Origin: GYS-P2D sp964522505
GTDB taxonomy: Bacteria; Bacteroidota; Bacteroidia; Chitinophagales; Saprospiraceae
DNA length: 64,000 nt
NCBI GenBank assembly: GCA_964522505.1
Contig: CAZFWJ010000006.1
Coordinates: 1 to 64,000 of the forward strand
Reading direction: 5' to 3'
A program made the position numbers and the translations under genes. Under the pieces are notes generated by a model. The model saw nothing but the letters and a program-made list of their open reading frames with translations. It was not told where the DNA came from and did not search any database. This document shows positions 53,503 to 63,473 of the stretch, piece by piece. Each line of letters begins with the position of its first letter. Positions within the stretch are counted from its first letter, which is position 1.

Positions 53503-53907
53503 TTACAGGTCGATACGCTTCTCAGCTAACAAATCATCTCGGGTGTTTTTCTGGACCGCAACTGCTCCAAACATTGATAAGAGAAAGGAAAAAGCATAAA
53601 AGCCTTTTTCACTAGGTAGTAAGGTCGCATTCCAAAGACCAATGATCAGAAGAGTGATAGAAAGTACCACGGCAAACCAACAGATGCTGTAGTATATGTC
53701 GGTCACCGTTATTCCTTCGAGCCTGTCTCGAACACTTTTCTGCAGAGAGACAACCGAGAATAGACCAAACATGATCAATGTGAAATAGTAGCCTTTTTCA
53801 TTCAGCTGCATTTCTGCTCTCCATAATCCAATGATGTAACCGATCAATCCTGTGGCCATAGCTACCCATGATGCCATCACAAACGAACTTGATGTTTTTT
53901 GAGTCAT
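53503..53907 (-). CDS. YiaA/YiaB-family inner-membrane protein
   Basis: The 134 residues form two YiaAB two-helix units that repeat each other: GLIGYIIGLWRAEMQLNEKG(Y)YF with SLQKSVRDR, then IGLWNATLLPSEKGFYAF with AVQKNTRDD. Four membrane helices result. The molecular function of the family is unknown. It lies 40 bp downstream of the TlpA-like gene on the same strand and may be cotranscribed with it. Confidence 0.9.
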   Translation of the reverse strand: MTQKTSSSFVMASWVAMATGLIGYIIGLWRAEMQLNEKGYYFTLIMFGLFSVVSLQKSVRDRLEGITVTDIYYSICWFAVVLSITLLIIGLWNATLLPSEKGFYAFSFLLSMFGAVAVQKNTRDDLLAEKRIDL

Positions 53908-53947
53908 AGTTGTAATTTTGCGATTAATAATCTTTGAGTTTGAATTT

Positions 53948-55135
53948 TTAGTATTCTTCTTTCAATGTGAGTACCAATACTTCAGTTTTTAAAACTTCTA
54001 CACTATAAGTCAACCCTAAGCTGGCCATAGCATCTCTAAATGATTGATCGTTTTCTGGATCAAATGAGAAGTCAAGATCATATAGTTTATCATCTCCTGT
54101 TTTATCTATAACTGCCATACCCACTATACCATATTGTTCTAGATATTCACAAAAATCTGAAATGCTGGCTCCTTCATTTTTATATCCATCTCCTCTGGCC
54201 TCTGCGGTGCCCTCCGCCTGGACTCTAGTTGCCTTAATACCTTCTTCAGATTTCTTGATTACTAGAGCTTTTAATTCACTAGTAGATGGTTGAGCCATCA
54301 CTTCTGTATGCTCTCTTAGTTGTTCTTTTAAAAATGGATACAATTCCTCTGGGCTCTTCGCTATTGCATTCAGACAATATCTGTTGTTCTCATCGTCCCA
54401 ATCTATAAGAGATTCATCGAATTCATAGATTAATCTATAAACTGATGTTCGGTAGGCTATTCTATAGAGCCCCGCTATGCTGAAGTTAAATAAGGTGATC
54501 CTGCGCTGCTTAAAAGCACCTTCATTGTAGGTGATGCTAAAGGTTGGAATGCCACTCATATAGGGTTGCAATTGAAAAACCTTTTGAGCTTCTTCGTCAA
54601 AATCAAAGTATTCATGTCCTGGATCAAAATCAAAATGATCCTCTTTAGTAGGTAAGCTAATCTTCTTGCCAGCTAATAGTTGTTCAATAACTTGCTCTGT
54701 AATATGCTCAGGCGAAGTGATCGCAACGACCGTACCATTTGGATCAATCAGTATACTATGTGGGATGATCTGATATGGGAAGAAAGATCTGAGGATTCCT
54801 GTATCCCTAGCAAAGAGAAACTTGTAAGGCCTATTCTCGTGAAATCGACTTATTCTTTCATGTTTTTCTTCACTCACGGAAATCACCTGTAATTTACTTC
54901 CAAATTTGTTTTGTAGTCGTTCCAAGTGAGGCATGCCATCGACACACGGTGAACACCACGTGGCCCAGAAGTCAATAAGAATAGCTTGATTAGATCCATC
55001 AAAACTGTATTCTAATTGATTGTTATTGACCAACTCGAGCGTAAACGCTGGCACTTGTTCCCCAATCTTGATTTCTTGCCCTACTGCAATATTTGCTAAG
55101 AGTAGGAATAATATGGACACATAATTTCTTGTCAT
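53948..55135 (-). CDS. Secreted TlpA-like thioredoxin fused to a DUF3738-like domain
   Basis: The start at ATG 55135 gives a signal peptide (MTRNYVSILFLLLANIAVGQ). The TlpA/ResA-type thioredoxin domain (about 25-155) has WCSPC (C61, C64) and cis-proline in QIIPHSILIDP. The C-terminal half (about 180-395) resembles the DUF3738 region found in TlpA-like proteins of Bacteroidota and Acidobacteria, including the ending SLGLTYSVEVLKTEVLVLTL. The periplasmic redox partner is unknown. It is divergent from the histidine kinase gene (about 120 bp between starts), which suggests control by that system. Confidence 0.85.
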   Translation of the reverse strand: MTRNYVSILFLLLANIAVGQEIKIGEQVPAFTLELVNNNQLEYSFDGSNQAILIDFWATWCSPCVDGMPHLERLQNKFGSKLQVISVSEEKHERISRFHENRPYKFLFARDTGILRSFFPYQIIPHSILIDPNGTVVAITSPEHITEQVIEQLLAGKKISLPTKEDHFDFDPGHEYFDFDEEAQKVFQLQPYMSGIPTFSITYNEGAFKQRRITLFNFSIAGLYRIAYRTSVYRLIYEFDESLIDWDDENNRYCLNAIAKSPEELYPFLKEQLREHTEVMAQPSTSELKALVIKKSEEGIKATRVQAEGTAEARGDGYKNEGASISDFCEYLEQYGIVGMAVIDKTGDDKLYDLDFSFDPENDQSFRDAMASLGLTYSVEVLKTEVLVLTLKEEY

Positions 55136-55256
55136 GAGATTATTTTCGACCAATGTAGACCTATCAAATTTTTGATTTAGTTAAGCCCATTCTGAAGAAG
55201 TGTAAATCTTTGTTAACGGACTTACTCTGGACTTATAGATTGGCTACTTTTAACTC

Positions 55257-56705
55257 ATGAAGGTCAAAGTCTGGCAGCTCATAATTCTTGTCTCTTTATC
55301 TTTGCTGAGTATAATAGGCCTGCAGATTTATTATGCCTTGAAGGTTTATAAGCAACAAGCTGAGCTATATAAATCCGAGGTGAATCGCGCTTTTGAAAGG
55401 GCAGTTGATCGAACTAATGAGCAAAGATTATTAAAAATAAATAGCTTTTTTGAGCAAGAGATTAGTGACACATCTCAAGTGGACCTAACATATGAAATAA
55501 CGACAGATGGTCCGAAGTTGTTGGTCCTTGACCCTCATACGGGTTATCGACACTTGTCTATGAGTCACGAGCAATTTCCCGATACACTCCTTGATCATAA
55601 GGCATTAACACAGTTCGCTGTCAAGGAAAATTGGAAGCTTCTGAGGAATGAGAGAATTCTCTATTGGACTAATAACATTGGAGATAAAATGAAATCACAC
55701 TTGGATTCATTGTCTATATCAATGGATTCACTCGAGCAAAATATGAAGGTAGAGCTATTGAGTTTTGGAATCAAAGAGGATTTTCAATTTATTCCAACTG
55801 ACTCGCTACATTCCTACACTTCAAATGACCGAAGCTTCAAGTTTCAAAAGCGCCCTGTTAAGCTGAATGGAGAGACGTTGCTCTCTGTCAAAATAGACAA
55901 ACCTAAAATTGCTATTCTAAAGCGATTGACTGTAGTATTTGCACTCACACTGTTGGCGTTAATGTTACTTTTTAGCAGTTTTCTCTATCTCTATATTGTC
56001 TTGAAAAGGCAAAGGCAGTTGTCGGTATTAAAGGATGATTTTATTGATAATGTAACGCATGAGTTAATAACGCCAACGGCTACGCTACAGCTTGCATTAG
56101 AAACATTAGAAAAGTATGAGCATGAGTCATCATCCAAATATGTCAGCATTGCCAAACAGCATGCTGATAGAATAGAAGGCATAGTAAATAAGATATTGCA
56201 GTCATCTCTTAACCAAATAGAAAATGAAACAATCGAGTTAGAAATAGTTGATGTTAGTGCATTACTTGTGGATATGTTAAAAAACTATGCAGTTACATAC
56301 GGTGATCACATCAAGTTTATCACTAATATAGACCCAATTATTCATGTTCAATCTCATAAAGAACACCTCTCCACAGCTCTTCATAATTTGATCAACAATG
56401 CCATTAAATATGGTCATCCTACCGCGCCAAAAATTGAGCTGATCCTAACAGAAAAGGATAGTAATGTTGTCATAAGCATAGAAGATAATGGTCAAGGTAT
56501 TCCTCAAGAACATCACAAACTCATATTCGATAAATTTCATAGAGTGCCTTCAAGTACCCATGACGTTAAAGGGCTAGGCATTGGTCTATATCAATCTAAA
56601 ATGCTAATGAATAAGATCAATGGTGATCTCATTCTCAAAAGTTCATCGACGACGGGAAGTTGTTTTTGTGTTTATCTAAGAAAGAGTATTGAATATGATG
56701 CCTAA
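55257..56705 (+). CDS. Sensor histidine kinase
   Basis: The 482 residues have an N-terminal membrane helix (about 6-25), a periplasmic sensor region (about 30-220) and a second helix (about 225-247). The HisKA domain has H268 in NVTHELITPTATLQ. The HATPase domain shows NLINNAIKYG (N box), DNGQGIP (G1) and GLGIGLYQSK (G2). The sensor region is unlike known domains. The OmpR-type regulator gene overlaps its end by about 10 bp, forming a cognate pair. Confidence 0.94.
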   Translation: MKVKVWQLIILVSLSLLSIIGLQIYYALKVYKQQAELYKSEVNRAFERAVDRTNEQRLLKINSFFEQEISDTSQVDLTYEITTDGPKLLVLDPHTGYRHLSMSHEQFPDTLLDHKALTQFAVKENWKLLRNERILYWTNNIGDKMKSHLDSLSISMDSLEQNMKVELLSFGIKEDFQFIPTDSLHSYTSNDRSFKFQKRPVKLNGETLLSVKIDKPKIAILKRLTVVFALTLLALMLLFSSFLYLYIVLKRQRQLSVLKDDFIDNVTHELITPTATLQLALETLEKYEHESSSKYVSIAKQHADRIEGIVNKILQSSLNQIENETIELEIVDVSALLVDMLKNYAVTYGDHIKFITNIDPIIHVQSHKEHLSTALHNLINNAIKYGHPTAPKIELILTEKDSNVVISIEDNGQGIPQEHHKLIFDKFHRVPSSTHDVKGLGIGLYQSKMLMNKINGDLILKSSSTTGSCFCVYLRKSIEYDA

Positions 56706-57396
56706 GATCAAGATTTTATTAGTTGAGGATGAAGTGTCTCTAGGGATGCTGATCCAAGAAAACCTTGAGCAAGAGGGTTTTGAAGTATGTTTTGCTCAGG
56801 ATGGCGAGGAGGCTTTGAAACGATACTATGATGGAGGAATTGATTTAGTCATTCTTGATGTCATGATGCCCAAAAAGAATGGTTTCGATGTGGCAAAAAC
56901 AATACGAAACACTGATCGACATACTCCGATTCTATTTCTCACAGCAAAAATTAAATCAGACGATGTAGTAAAAGGGTTTGAATCAGGTGGAAATGACTAT
57001 CTGCGTAAGCCCTTTGCATTCAAAGAGCTATTAGTCCGAATTAAAGCACTTCTCAGCGACGAACGCTTATTGAATGCTATAACATCCAATGAAAATTCAA
57101 TTTTTGAATTGGGCTGCTATACATTTGATAGTCGACTGCAATTATTATATGATGACAATGGAGGCAAAAAAAAACTCACTGTGCGTGAAGCTGAGTTGCT
57201 GAAGTTACTATGTGATAATCAAAACCATGTAGTCTCGAAGACAAATATCTTACTAAAAATATGGGGGGAGGATTCATTCTTTAACTCTAGAAGCATGGAC
57301 GTATTTATTTCCAGGCTAAGAAAGCACTTTGCGAACGAAGAAAATGTTAATCTGGTGAACTTAAGAGGAGTAGGGTATAAACTTGTAGTCCTTTAG
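56695..57396 (+). CDS. OmpR/PhoB-family response regulator
   Basis: A cytoplasmic regulator of 233 residues from ATG 56695. The receiver domain has E11-D12, phospho-acceptor D55 (VILDVMMP) and K105 (LRKPF). The C-terminal winged helix (about 135-233) shows LTVREAELLKLLCDNQNHVVSK and SMDVFISRLRKHF, ending VNLRGVGYKLVV. The kinase gene overlaps its start, so both are coupled. The divergent TlpA/DUF3738-like and yiaA-like genes are candidate targets by position only. Confidence 0.94.
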   Translation: MMPKIKILLVEDEVSLGMLIQENLEQEGFEVCFAQDGEEALKRYYDGGIDLVILDVMMPKKNGFDVAKTIRNTDRHTPILFLTAKIKSDDVVKGFESGGNDYLRKPFAFKELLVRIKALLSDERLLNAITSNENSIFELGCYTFDSRLQLLYDDNGGKKKLTVREAELLKLLCDNQNHVVSKTNILLKIWGEDSFFNSRSMDVFISRLRKHFANEENVNLVNLRGVGYKLVVL

Positions 57397-57455
57397 CTTA
57401 ACACGACAAAGCGTCAATCAACTTATCCTCGAATTAATCACGTTTCATGAACTCT

Positions 57456-59489
57456 CTACAATTCAGCCGCCAACCGAGCACCCTGATCGATAGCACGCTT
57501 AGCGTCCAATTCCGAAGCTTCATCTGCGCCTCCTATTAGGTGTACTTGATCACTTGGATACCCTTTGGTATTTAATTCATCCGCCAGTGATCGTTCAGAT
57601 AGCTGTCCGGCGCAGATTACAACATGATCAACTTCTAGAGTCTGTGGACCTTCGGGAGTGTTAATGTGTAAACCTCGATCATCTATACTATGATAGGTCG
57701 CCATATTAACCATGTTGACCTTTTTCATCTTGAGACTTGAGCGATGAATCCAGCCTGTAGTCTTGCCGAGGTTCTTGCCAAATTTTCCTTTAGATCTCTT
57801 AAGCAAGAATATCTCACGTGGTGATGCATCCGGATTAGGTGTTTTGAGGCTGCCGCGATTCTCATAAGTCATATCTACTCCCCATTCATCCATGTAAGCG
57901 GGTATGTTCAGGCTTGGCGAGTGATCTTTCTCGGTTGCGAGATATTCCGCTACATCAAATCCTATACCTCCAGCTCCGATAATTGCTACTCTTTTACCTA
58001 CTTCGACTTTCTCTGTAAGTACATCGACATAGCTTATAGCTTTAGGATTATCGATTCCATCAATTTGCGGCTGTCGTGGATTGACCCCTGTGCAGACGAT
58101 GATATGATCATAGTCTTTGCCTATGAGGTCTTCAGCACTTACTCGTGTACTGAGTTTTAGATTGACATTGTGCAACTCTATTTGCTTTCCGTAGTACCTG
58201 ATCGTTTCATAGAATTCCTCCTTGCCAGGTATTTTCTTAGCCATGTTGAATTGTCCACCGATCTCAGCAGCAGCATCGTATAGATCGACTTGATGGCCTC
58301 GCTGTGCCGCAATAGTCGATGCGCTGAGTCCTGCAGGACCTGCTCCAACTACCGCTATCTTCTTGGGCGCTGTTGTTTGTACATAGTTTAGTTCTGTTTC
58401 ATGACACGCACGTGGATTAACCAGACATGAGCACACTTTCATTTGAAAGGTATGATCGAGGCAAGCCTGATTACATCCTATGCAAGTGTTGATTTCATCC
58501 TCTCTGCCCTCTATCGCTTTTTGCACTAAGTTTTCATCGGCGAGAAATGGTCGTGCCATACTGATCATATCAGCACAGCCATCCGCCAATACCTGTTCAG
58601 CTACATCTGGCATGTTTATACGATTAGTGGTGACGAGTGGGATATTGACCTCTCCCATCATGCGCTTAGTCACCCAAGCAAATCCTGCTCGTGGCACCAT
58701 GGTAGCAATCGTCGGGATACGCGCTTCATGCCAACCGATGCCTGTATTTAAGATCGTTGCACCTGCGGCTTCTATTTCTTTAGCTAAGTGAACTACTTCT
58801 TCCCATGAACTGCCGTCATCTACCAAATCAAGCATCGACAATCTGTAGATGATGATGAAGTTGGGCCCGACTCGTTCTCTAGTGCGTCGTACGATCTCAA
58901 TAGGTAGCTTGATCCTATTTTTATAGGATCCGCCCCAATCATCAGTACGACGGTTCGTTTTGGACACTATGAACTGATTGATCAAGTATCCCTCAGATCC
59001 CATAATTTCGACACCGTCGTAACCTGCACTTTGGGCAAGCGCTGCACAATGTGCGTAGTCTTCAATTGTTCGTTCGATCCCATCAACTGTAAGTGCCTTG
59101 GCTGGAAAGGGGCTGATCGGTGCCTTAGTATCACTGGCTGAAACATTCGCTTCAGAATATCCATATCTGCCTACATGAAGTATTTGCATACAGATCTTAC
59201 CTCCTTCTTTGTGAACGGCCTCGGTGATTACTTTATGCTTGGCAGCCTCTGCCTCATTATCCATAGAATTGCCAAATGGCATTGCATTACCCTCCTTATT
59301 AGGTGCGATTCCTCCTGTAACAATTAAACCCACTTGACCACGGGCACGCTCTGCATAGAATACGGCCATTCGATCAAATCCACCTGGTACTTCCTCCAGC
59401 CCAGTATGCATAGAACCCATTATGACCCTATTTTTTAATGTGGTAAATCCCAAGTCTAAAGGTTTAAGTAGGTGTGGATATTTATTCAT
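57456..59489 (-). CDS. fadH: 2,4-dienoyl-CoA reductase (NADPH), FadH-type
   Basis: The 677-residue iron-sulfur flavoprotein removes double bonds of unsaturated fatty acids for beta-oxidation. Domain order matches FadH: an Old Yellow Enzyme-type TIM barrel with FMN (1-330, including QILHVGRYG and EIMGSEGYLINQFIV), a 4Fe-4S cluster with the CIGCNQACLDH cysteines plus a later CSCLVNPRAC set, then FAD- and NADPH-binding Rossmann domains (VVGAGPAGLSA about 380, IIGAGGIGFDVAEYL about 500). TesB thioesterase is encoded nearby. The symbol rests on full-length domain match; other OYE-flavin fusions look similar. Confidence 0.88.
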   Translation of the reverse strand: MNKYPHLLKPLDLGFTTLKNRVIMGSMHTGLEEVPGGFDRMAVFYAERARGQVGLIVTGGIAPNKEGNAMPFGNSMDNEAEAAKHKVITEAVHKEGGKICMQILHVGRYGYSEANVSASDTKAPISPFPAKALTVDGIERTIEDYAHCAALAQSAGYDGVEIMGSEGYLINQFIVSKTNRRTDDWGGSYKNRIKLPIEIVRRTRERVGPNFIIIYRLSMLDLVDDGSSWEEVVHLAKEIEAAGATILNTGIGWHEARIPTIATMVPRAGFAWVTKRMMGEVNIPLVTTNRINMPDVAEQVLADGCADMISMARPFLADENLVQKAIEGREDEINTCIGCNQACLDHTFQMKVCSCLVNPRACHETELNYVQTTAPKKIAVVGAGPAGLSASTIAAQRGHQVDLYDAAAEIGGQFNMAKKIPGKEEFYETIRYYGKQIELHNVNLKLSTRVSAEDLIGKDYDHIIVCTGVNPRQPQIDGIDNPKAISYVDVLTEKVEVGKRVAIIGAGGIGFDVAEYLATEKDHSPSLNIPAYMDEWGVDMTYENRGSLKTPNPDASPREIFLLKRSKGKFGKNLGKTTGWIHRSSLKMKKVNMVNMATYHSIDDRGLHINTPEGPQTLEVDHVVICAGQLSERSLADELNTKGYPSDQVHLIGGADEASELDAKRAIDQGARLAAEL

Positions 59490-59583
59490 GACTCATCTTT
59501 ATATACTCTAAGGTAACATCCACCCATTGTGATGGTTTGGCTAATATTGGCATATCATTGTTTCAACCTTAGCAGTCATAGAC

Positions 59584-60498
59584 ATGAAAATATCCATTTA
59601 TATCTGCTGGTCTTTACTGGTCTTCTTGACTGTGTGTAATCTATTTGATGATCTGTGGTGGGTTTTGGATTTGCTCACCAGTTTCAGCGTGCAAATAGCA
59701 ATTTTGCTGATCGTCTGTTCTGCACTTTTGAGCTTTTATAAGAAATACATCCTGACAATTTTTGGTATTCTACTAGGCCTTTTACTCCTTCACTTAGTAA
59801 TAGACAAGTACCATTCTACAATTCAATTGGATAATCCATCTAATAAATCTCTGAAGATTGTCTCAATGAATCTACTTTCTTCTAATCACAACCATGAACT
59901 TGCTAAGAATTATATAAATCAATCTGATCCAGATCTCATAGTACTAATGGAGTATACATCTCTATGGGACGAGAGCCTTAGTAAGGCTTTTATAGAAGAA
60001 TATCCACATCAGATCAAGCAAGTCCGCAACCATAATTTTGGTATAGCCCTATGGAGCAAATATGCCATTGACTCCTACCAAATATTAGATTTTACAGATA
60101 GAGATTTTCCGATGATAGAAGCTGAAATCGACATGGGCGAAGAAATCTTAACAGTTACATCTATCCACCTGGAAAATCCTGTCGGGAGAACTAATATGGC
60201 ACTCAGACATCATCAAGTGGATCAATTAATTAACAGGTATAAAGATCGTCAAAACCTGGTCTTGATAGGTGATTACAATATGACCCCATACTCCTATGAT
60301 TATACGAGATTACGAGATCACCTTGAATTAAAGGAAACTCGTTGTTCAATATCTCCAACGTTTCCTAGCTACTTTATGCCTTTGCGTATTCCTATTGACC
60401 ATTGCTTGGTTAGTCCATCCGTTGAACATAGTTGTTTGATGCGAGGCCCTAATGTTGGTTCAGACCATTTTCCAATTGAGATTGTTTTATCCTTGTAG
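59584..60498 (+). CDS. Membrane-anchored endonuclease/exonuclease/phosphatase-family protein
   Basis: The 304 residues have three N-terminal membrane helices (about 5-75), then an EEP domain (about 88-304). EEP catalytic marks are present: VSMNLLSSN, LMEYTSLW (E in place of the usual E-x-D), SIHLENP, GDYNMTPYS, IDHCLVS and GSDHFPIEI. The active site likely faces the periplasm. Family members cleave phosphodiesters of DNA, RNA or phospholipid heads; substrate unknown. It is followed 24 bp later by tesB on the same strand. Confidence 0.88.
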   Translation: MKISIYICWSLLVFLTVCNLFDDLWWVLDLLTSFSVQIAILLIVCSALLSFYKKYILTIFGILLGLLLLHLVIDKYHSTIQLDNPSNKSLKIVSMNLLSSNHNHELAKNYINQSDPDLIVLMEYTSLWDESLSKAFIEEYPHQIKQVRNHNFGIALWSKYAIDSYQILDFTDRDFPMIEAEIDMGEEILTVTSIHLENPVGRTNMALRHHQVDQLINRYKDRQNLVLIGDYNMTPYSYDYTRLRDHLELKETRCSISPTFPSYFMPLRIPIDHCLVSPSVEHSCLMRGPNVGSDHFPIEIVLSL

Positions 60499-60522
60499 TC
60501 AGAACATAAATGAGGGCGCAGC

Positions 60523-61386
60523 ATGAATACTGTTGATGAGCTACTACAACTATTGGATCTCGAAGAGATTGATCTCAACTTATATCGTGGTCAGAACTAT
60601 CAAGCTCCTTGGGGAAGGATTTTTGGTGGACAAGTACTCGGGCAAGCGCTCCATGCAGCCTATGAGACGGTTCCTGATAACCGTATTGCACATTCCTTAC
60701 ACGGATACTTCATACTTGCTGGTGATGTGTCCAAACCAGTGCTATATGATATGGAGACACTTAGAGATGGTGGGAGTTTTACGACTCGGAGAGTTACAGC
60801 TAAGCAGCATGGTAAGGCGATATTCAATTTGGCAGCATCATTTAAGACACCCCGTGAAGGCTTAGATCATCAAATCGAAATGCCTGATGTACCAGCTCCT
60901 GAAGAGTTGAAATCAGATGTGGAACTCTCGCAGATGTACAAAGAATCTAATCCTATGCTGTATGCAGCGTTTAGCAATGAGCGACCTATAGAGTTTAGGC
61001 CTGTTGAACAAATGGATTATCTCAGTGAAACGAAGCGAGAACCTTTCAGGCATGTTTGGCTCAAGGCTAAAGGGCGGCTGCCAGATGACCTTCGATCACA
61101 TCACGAAGTACTTGCCTATGCCTCAGATTATAACCTCTTAGGAACATCATTATTACCGCATAGACATATTGCTCAGTTTGGTACCTACTTCCTTGCGAGT
61201 TTGGATCATGCGATGTGGTTTCATCGTCCATTTAGAGTAGACGAATGGCTGCTTTATGTTCTTGAAAGCCCAAGTGCATCTAATTCCTTGGGATTTAATC
61301 GTGGAAGTATTTTTAGTAGGGAGGGAATCCTTGTAGCTTCTGTAACTCAGGAGGGACTGATGGCACCAATCAGAAAGAAAGGGTAG
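60523..61386 (+). CDS. tesB: Acyl-CoA thioesterase II
   Basis: The 287-residue double-hotdog enzyme hydrolyses medium- and long-chain acyl-CoA. Typical TesB marks are FGGQVLGQALHAA (about 34-46), LHGYFILAGD, RDGGSFTTRRVTA, and the C-terminal catalytic set D in SLDHAMWFH and Q in VTQEGLM. Its proximity to the FadH-type gene points to a fatty-acid turnover cluster, though the two are on opposite strands. Confidence 0.93.
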   Translation: MNTVDELLQLLDLEEIDLNLYRGQNYQAPWGRIFGGQVLGQALHAAYETVPDNRIAHSLHGYFILAGDVSKPVLYDMETLRDGGSFTTRRVTAKQHGKAIFNLAASFKTPREGLDHQIEMPDVPAPEELKSDVELSQMYKESNPMLYAAFSNERPIEFRPVEQMDYLSETKREPFRHVWLKAKGRLPDDLRSHHEVLAYASDYNLLGTSLLPHRHIAQFGTYFLASLDHAMWFHRPFRVDEWLLYVLESPSASNSLGFNRGSIFSREGILVASVTQEGLMAPIRKKG

Positions 61387-61427
61387 ATGTCGGGCTAATA
61401 ATCCAATTTTTCAGTTGCTTACGTGCT

Positions 61428-62975
61428 TCATAATATTGACTTCGGTACAACTCTCCGCATAGAGACTTTTATGCGTTTTCCAATGCTTGCCTCGGAGTCG
61501 GGATTATAATCAGTGGTAGTATGCCAGGCATTTTGGGCATTCAATTCTTCTTTCATGATTACTGCCATGTCGCGAGCCACTTCTGTAGAGTGTATTACAG
61601 TTATGCACTCTGTATTGAGGTTAGCACTGCGTGGATCTAAATTGAATGTGCCAATCACAGCGATGTCATCATCTATGACCATGGACTTCGCATGAAGTCC
61701 GAAGATGGGTACATAATCTAATCGCTTTTGCAGCTCACTTTTCATCAACTGTTTTCGTATTTCCGCATCGGGTTTGTACTCATAGATTTTTATTCCAGTT
61801 TCTAGGAGTTTATGGCGATTTCGCCTATATCCACTGAATGCTTCTAGGTTATCTGTAGATGAGAGACTATTAGTTAGGATATATACGTCAACACCTCTGT
61901 TGATCGCATCTCTGAATAGGTTCATACCCAGATCTGTCATAATCAGATAGGGCGTCTGGATATAGATCGACTCTTCAGCATGATTAACTAGACTTACTAG
62001 TTCATCAGTTGTTACACTTCCTCCTTTTAGCCCTTGTGATCCGTCATTCTTTCCTGGCATGTCTGAGACAAATGCTACGCTGTCTACCCAGTAGAGTCTA
62101 TTGGTACTTTGGATATGATCAAATACATAAGGGACGGTCTCACGTATCTGTGGCCAATAATTGAGGGTGTCTTGAGCATAGCGATGTACCCATTGATGCA
62201 CCGCATTATAATTATAATCTTCTTTCGGGTAATCTATTAAGTCTTCTATGTCTATCGTGAGTTCACTATCCCAATAATCGTTGAACGCAACTTGGACACC
62301 CTCACTGATATCACCAATCAAAAGAACGTCTCTATCTCTAAAGTTGTATTCATGATCATAGTCGAAGTACTCATCAGCGATATTACGTCCCCCTGTAATA
62401 ACAACTTGATTATCCACAATGAAGGTCTTGTGATGCATCCGTTGATTGATCCCTCTAAAGTCAGTAACTACCTTGGATACCTTCTTGGCCAGACTTTTTC
62501 CAATGTTGAGATTGGGATTGTAGATCTTGATATCAATGTTTTCATGCTCATCAAGGGCAAGCACATGCTCAGGATGAACATCCACTAAGAGATCATCGAC
62601 AATCAGTCTTATTTTAACCCCACGACAGGCTGCTTCAAGCATGTAATCACAAGCAATTACACCAATGTTGTCTTCTGAAAAAATGAAGTATTGGATATCG
62701 ATGGTTTGTTGCGCTTGTTGGCTCAGCCACGCCCTTGTAATGATGGCTTCTTCTCCCTCTTCAAAGACATAAACACCTGTTTGCTTCAGACTATCCCGAT
62801 GTGGATTGAGCGAGTCGAGAATGGTAGATAGAGTTGGTACGTGATCGCTTGATTTTAACAAGCATACATCACTGTTAGGCAGATCGGGTTCAGTATCTTC
62901 TGGAGAACATGCGCTAAGGATAAGTAGCAAGAAAGATAGAGTAGTCAAGAAGAGCCATAGCGCGTGTCGCTTCAT
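61428..62975 (-). CDS. Phospholipase D-family lipoprotein
   Basis: ATG at 62975 gives a lipoprotein signal peptide (MKRHALWLFLTTLSFLLLILSAC); an upstream ATG at 63023 overlaps the preceding gene as ATGA but would add 16 residues before it. Two HKD motifs are present: HHKTFIVDNQVVITGGRN and HAKSMVIDDDIAVIGTFN, each H-x-K-x4-D followed by G-x2-N-x. The family includes cardiolipin synthases and nucleases; a lipoprotein copy with PLD fold, like Bacteroidota and gamma-proteobacterial YmdC-type proteins, probably acts on phospholipids. About 515 residues. Confidence 0.88.
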   Translation of the reverse strand: MKRHALWLFLTTLSFLLLILSACSPEDTEPDLPNSDVCLLKSSDHVPTLSTILDSLNPHRDSLKQTGVYVFEEGEEAIITRAWLSQQAQQTIDIQYFIFSEDNIGVIACDYMLEAACRGVKIRLIVDDLLVDVHPEHVLALDEHENIDIKIYNPNLNIGKSLAKKVSKVVTDFRGINQRMHHKTFIVDNQVVITGGRNIADEYFDYDHEYNFRDRDVLLIGDISEGVQVAFNDYWDSELTIDIEDLIDYPKEDYNYNAVHQWVHRYAQDTLNYWPQIRETVPYVFDHIQSTNRLYWVDSVAFVSDMPGKNDGSQGLKGGSVTTDELVSLVNHAEESIYIQTPYLIMTDLGMNLFRDAINRGVDVYILTNSLSSTDNLEAFSGYRRNRHKLLETGIKIYEYKPDAEIRKQLMKSELQKRLDYVPIFGLHAKSMVIDDDIAVIGTFNLDPRSANLNTECITVIHSTEVARDMAVIMKEELNAQNAWHTTTDYNPDSEASIGKRIKVSMRRVVPKSIL

Positions 62976-63019
62976 ATTGCTAAGATAGCTCTTGTCTGCG
63001 GACTGCGTCCAATTAGAGG

Positions 63020-63412
63020 TCAATCTACCTTTTCATAGGATCGTCTACATTCTTCTATACAGAGTCCATTTAAATCTACCTCACAAGGACCTTGTGCGAT
63101 AATGAATCGTTGAGTAATAAGCTCTCCATCGGCATCATTAACAAAGATTATGATTGAATTAGTGACTGAAAAAGTGCCACTGTTCATCAATCGTCCTCCT
63201 AAGAAGAAGGTGAAACTACTATCGATTGATAACTCCCAGCGTTCAATCTCTTGATTATTAGGAGTCTGTATAGGGCAAGAAATGTCACCTGGGCTGTTGC
63301 AGTACTCAAATAGCTCCCAGGTACCGATTAGGTTGAATTCTTGCTCATCGCACGAAGATGAGGAGCAAGCATATAAACATAGCAGTGAAAATAAAATGAT
63401 TAGATGCTTCAT
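63020..63412 (-). CDS. Small lipoprotein, lipocalin-like
   Basis: ATG at 63412 gives MKHLIILFSLLCLYAC, a lipobox lipoprotein of about 130 residues. The mature part starts with a serine run and NLIGTWELFEYC, the GTW motif of Bacteroidota lipocalin-like domains, then beta strands with six further cysteines (for example GPCEVDLNGLCIEECRR). It overlaps or abuts the phospholipase D gene. Function unknown. Confidence 0.7.
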   Translation of the reverse strand: MKHLIILFSLLCLYACSSSSCDEQEFNLIGTWELFEYCNSPGDISCPIQTPNNQEIERWELSIDSSFTFFLGGRLMNSGTFSVTNSIIIFVNDADGELITQRFIIAQGPCEVDLNGLCIEECRRSYEKVD

Positions 63413-63473
63413 ATACCAATAACGACATACCACCAAGAATAGCTGTTTCCTATATCCTTGAGTCTGAATTTGT

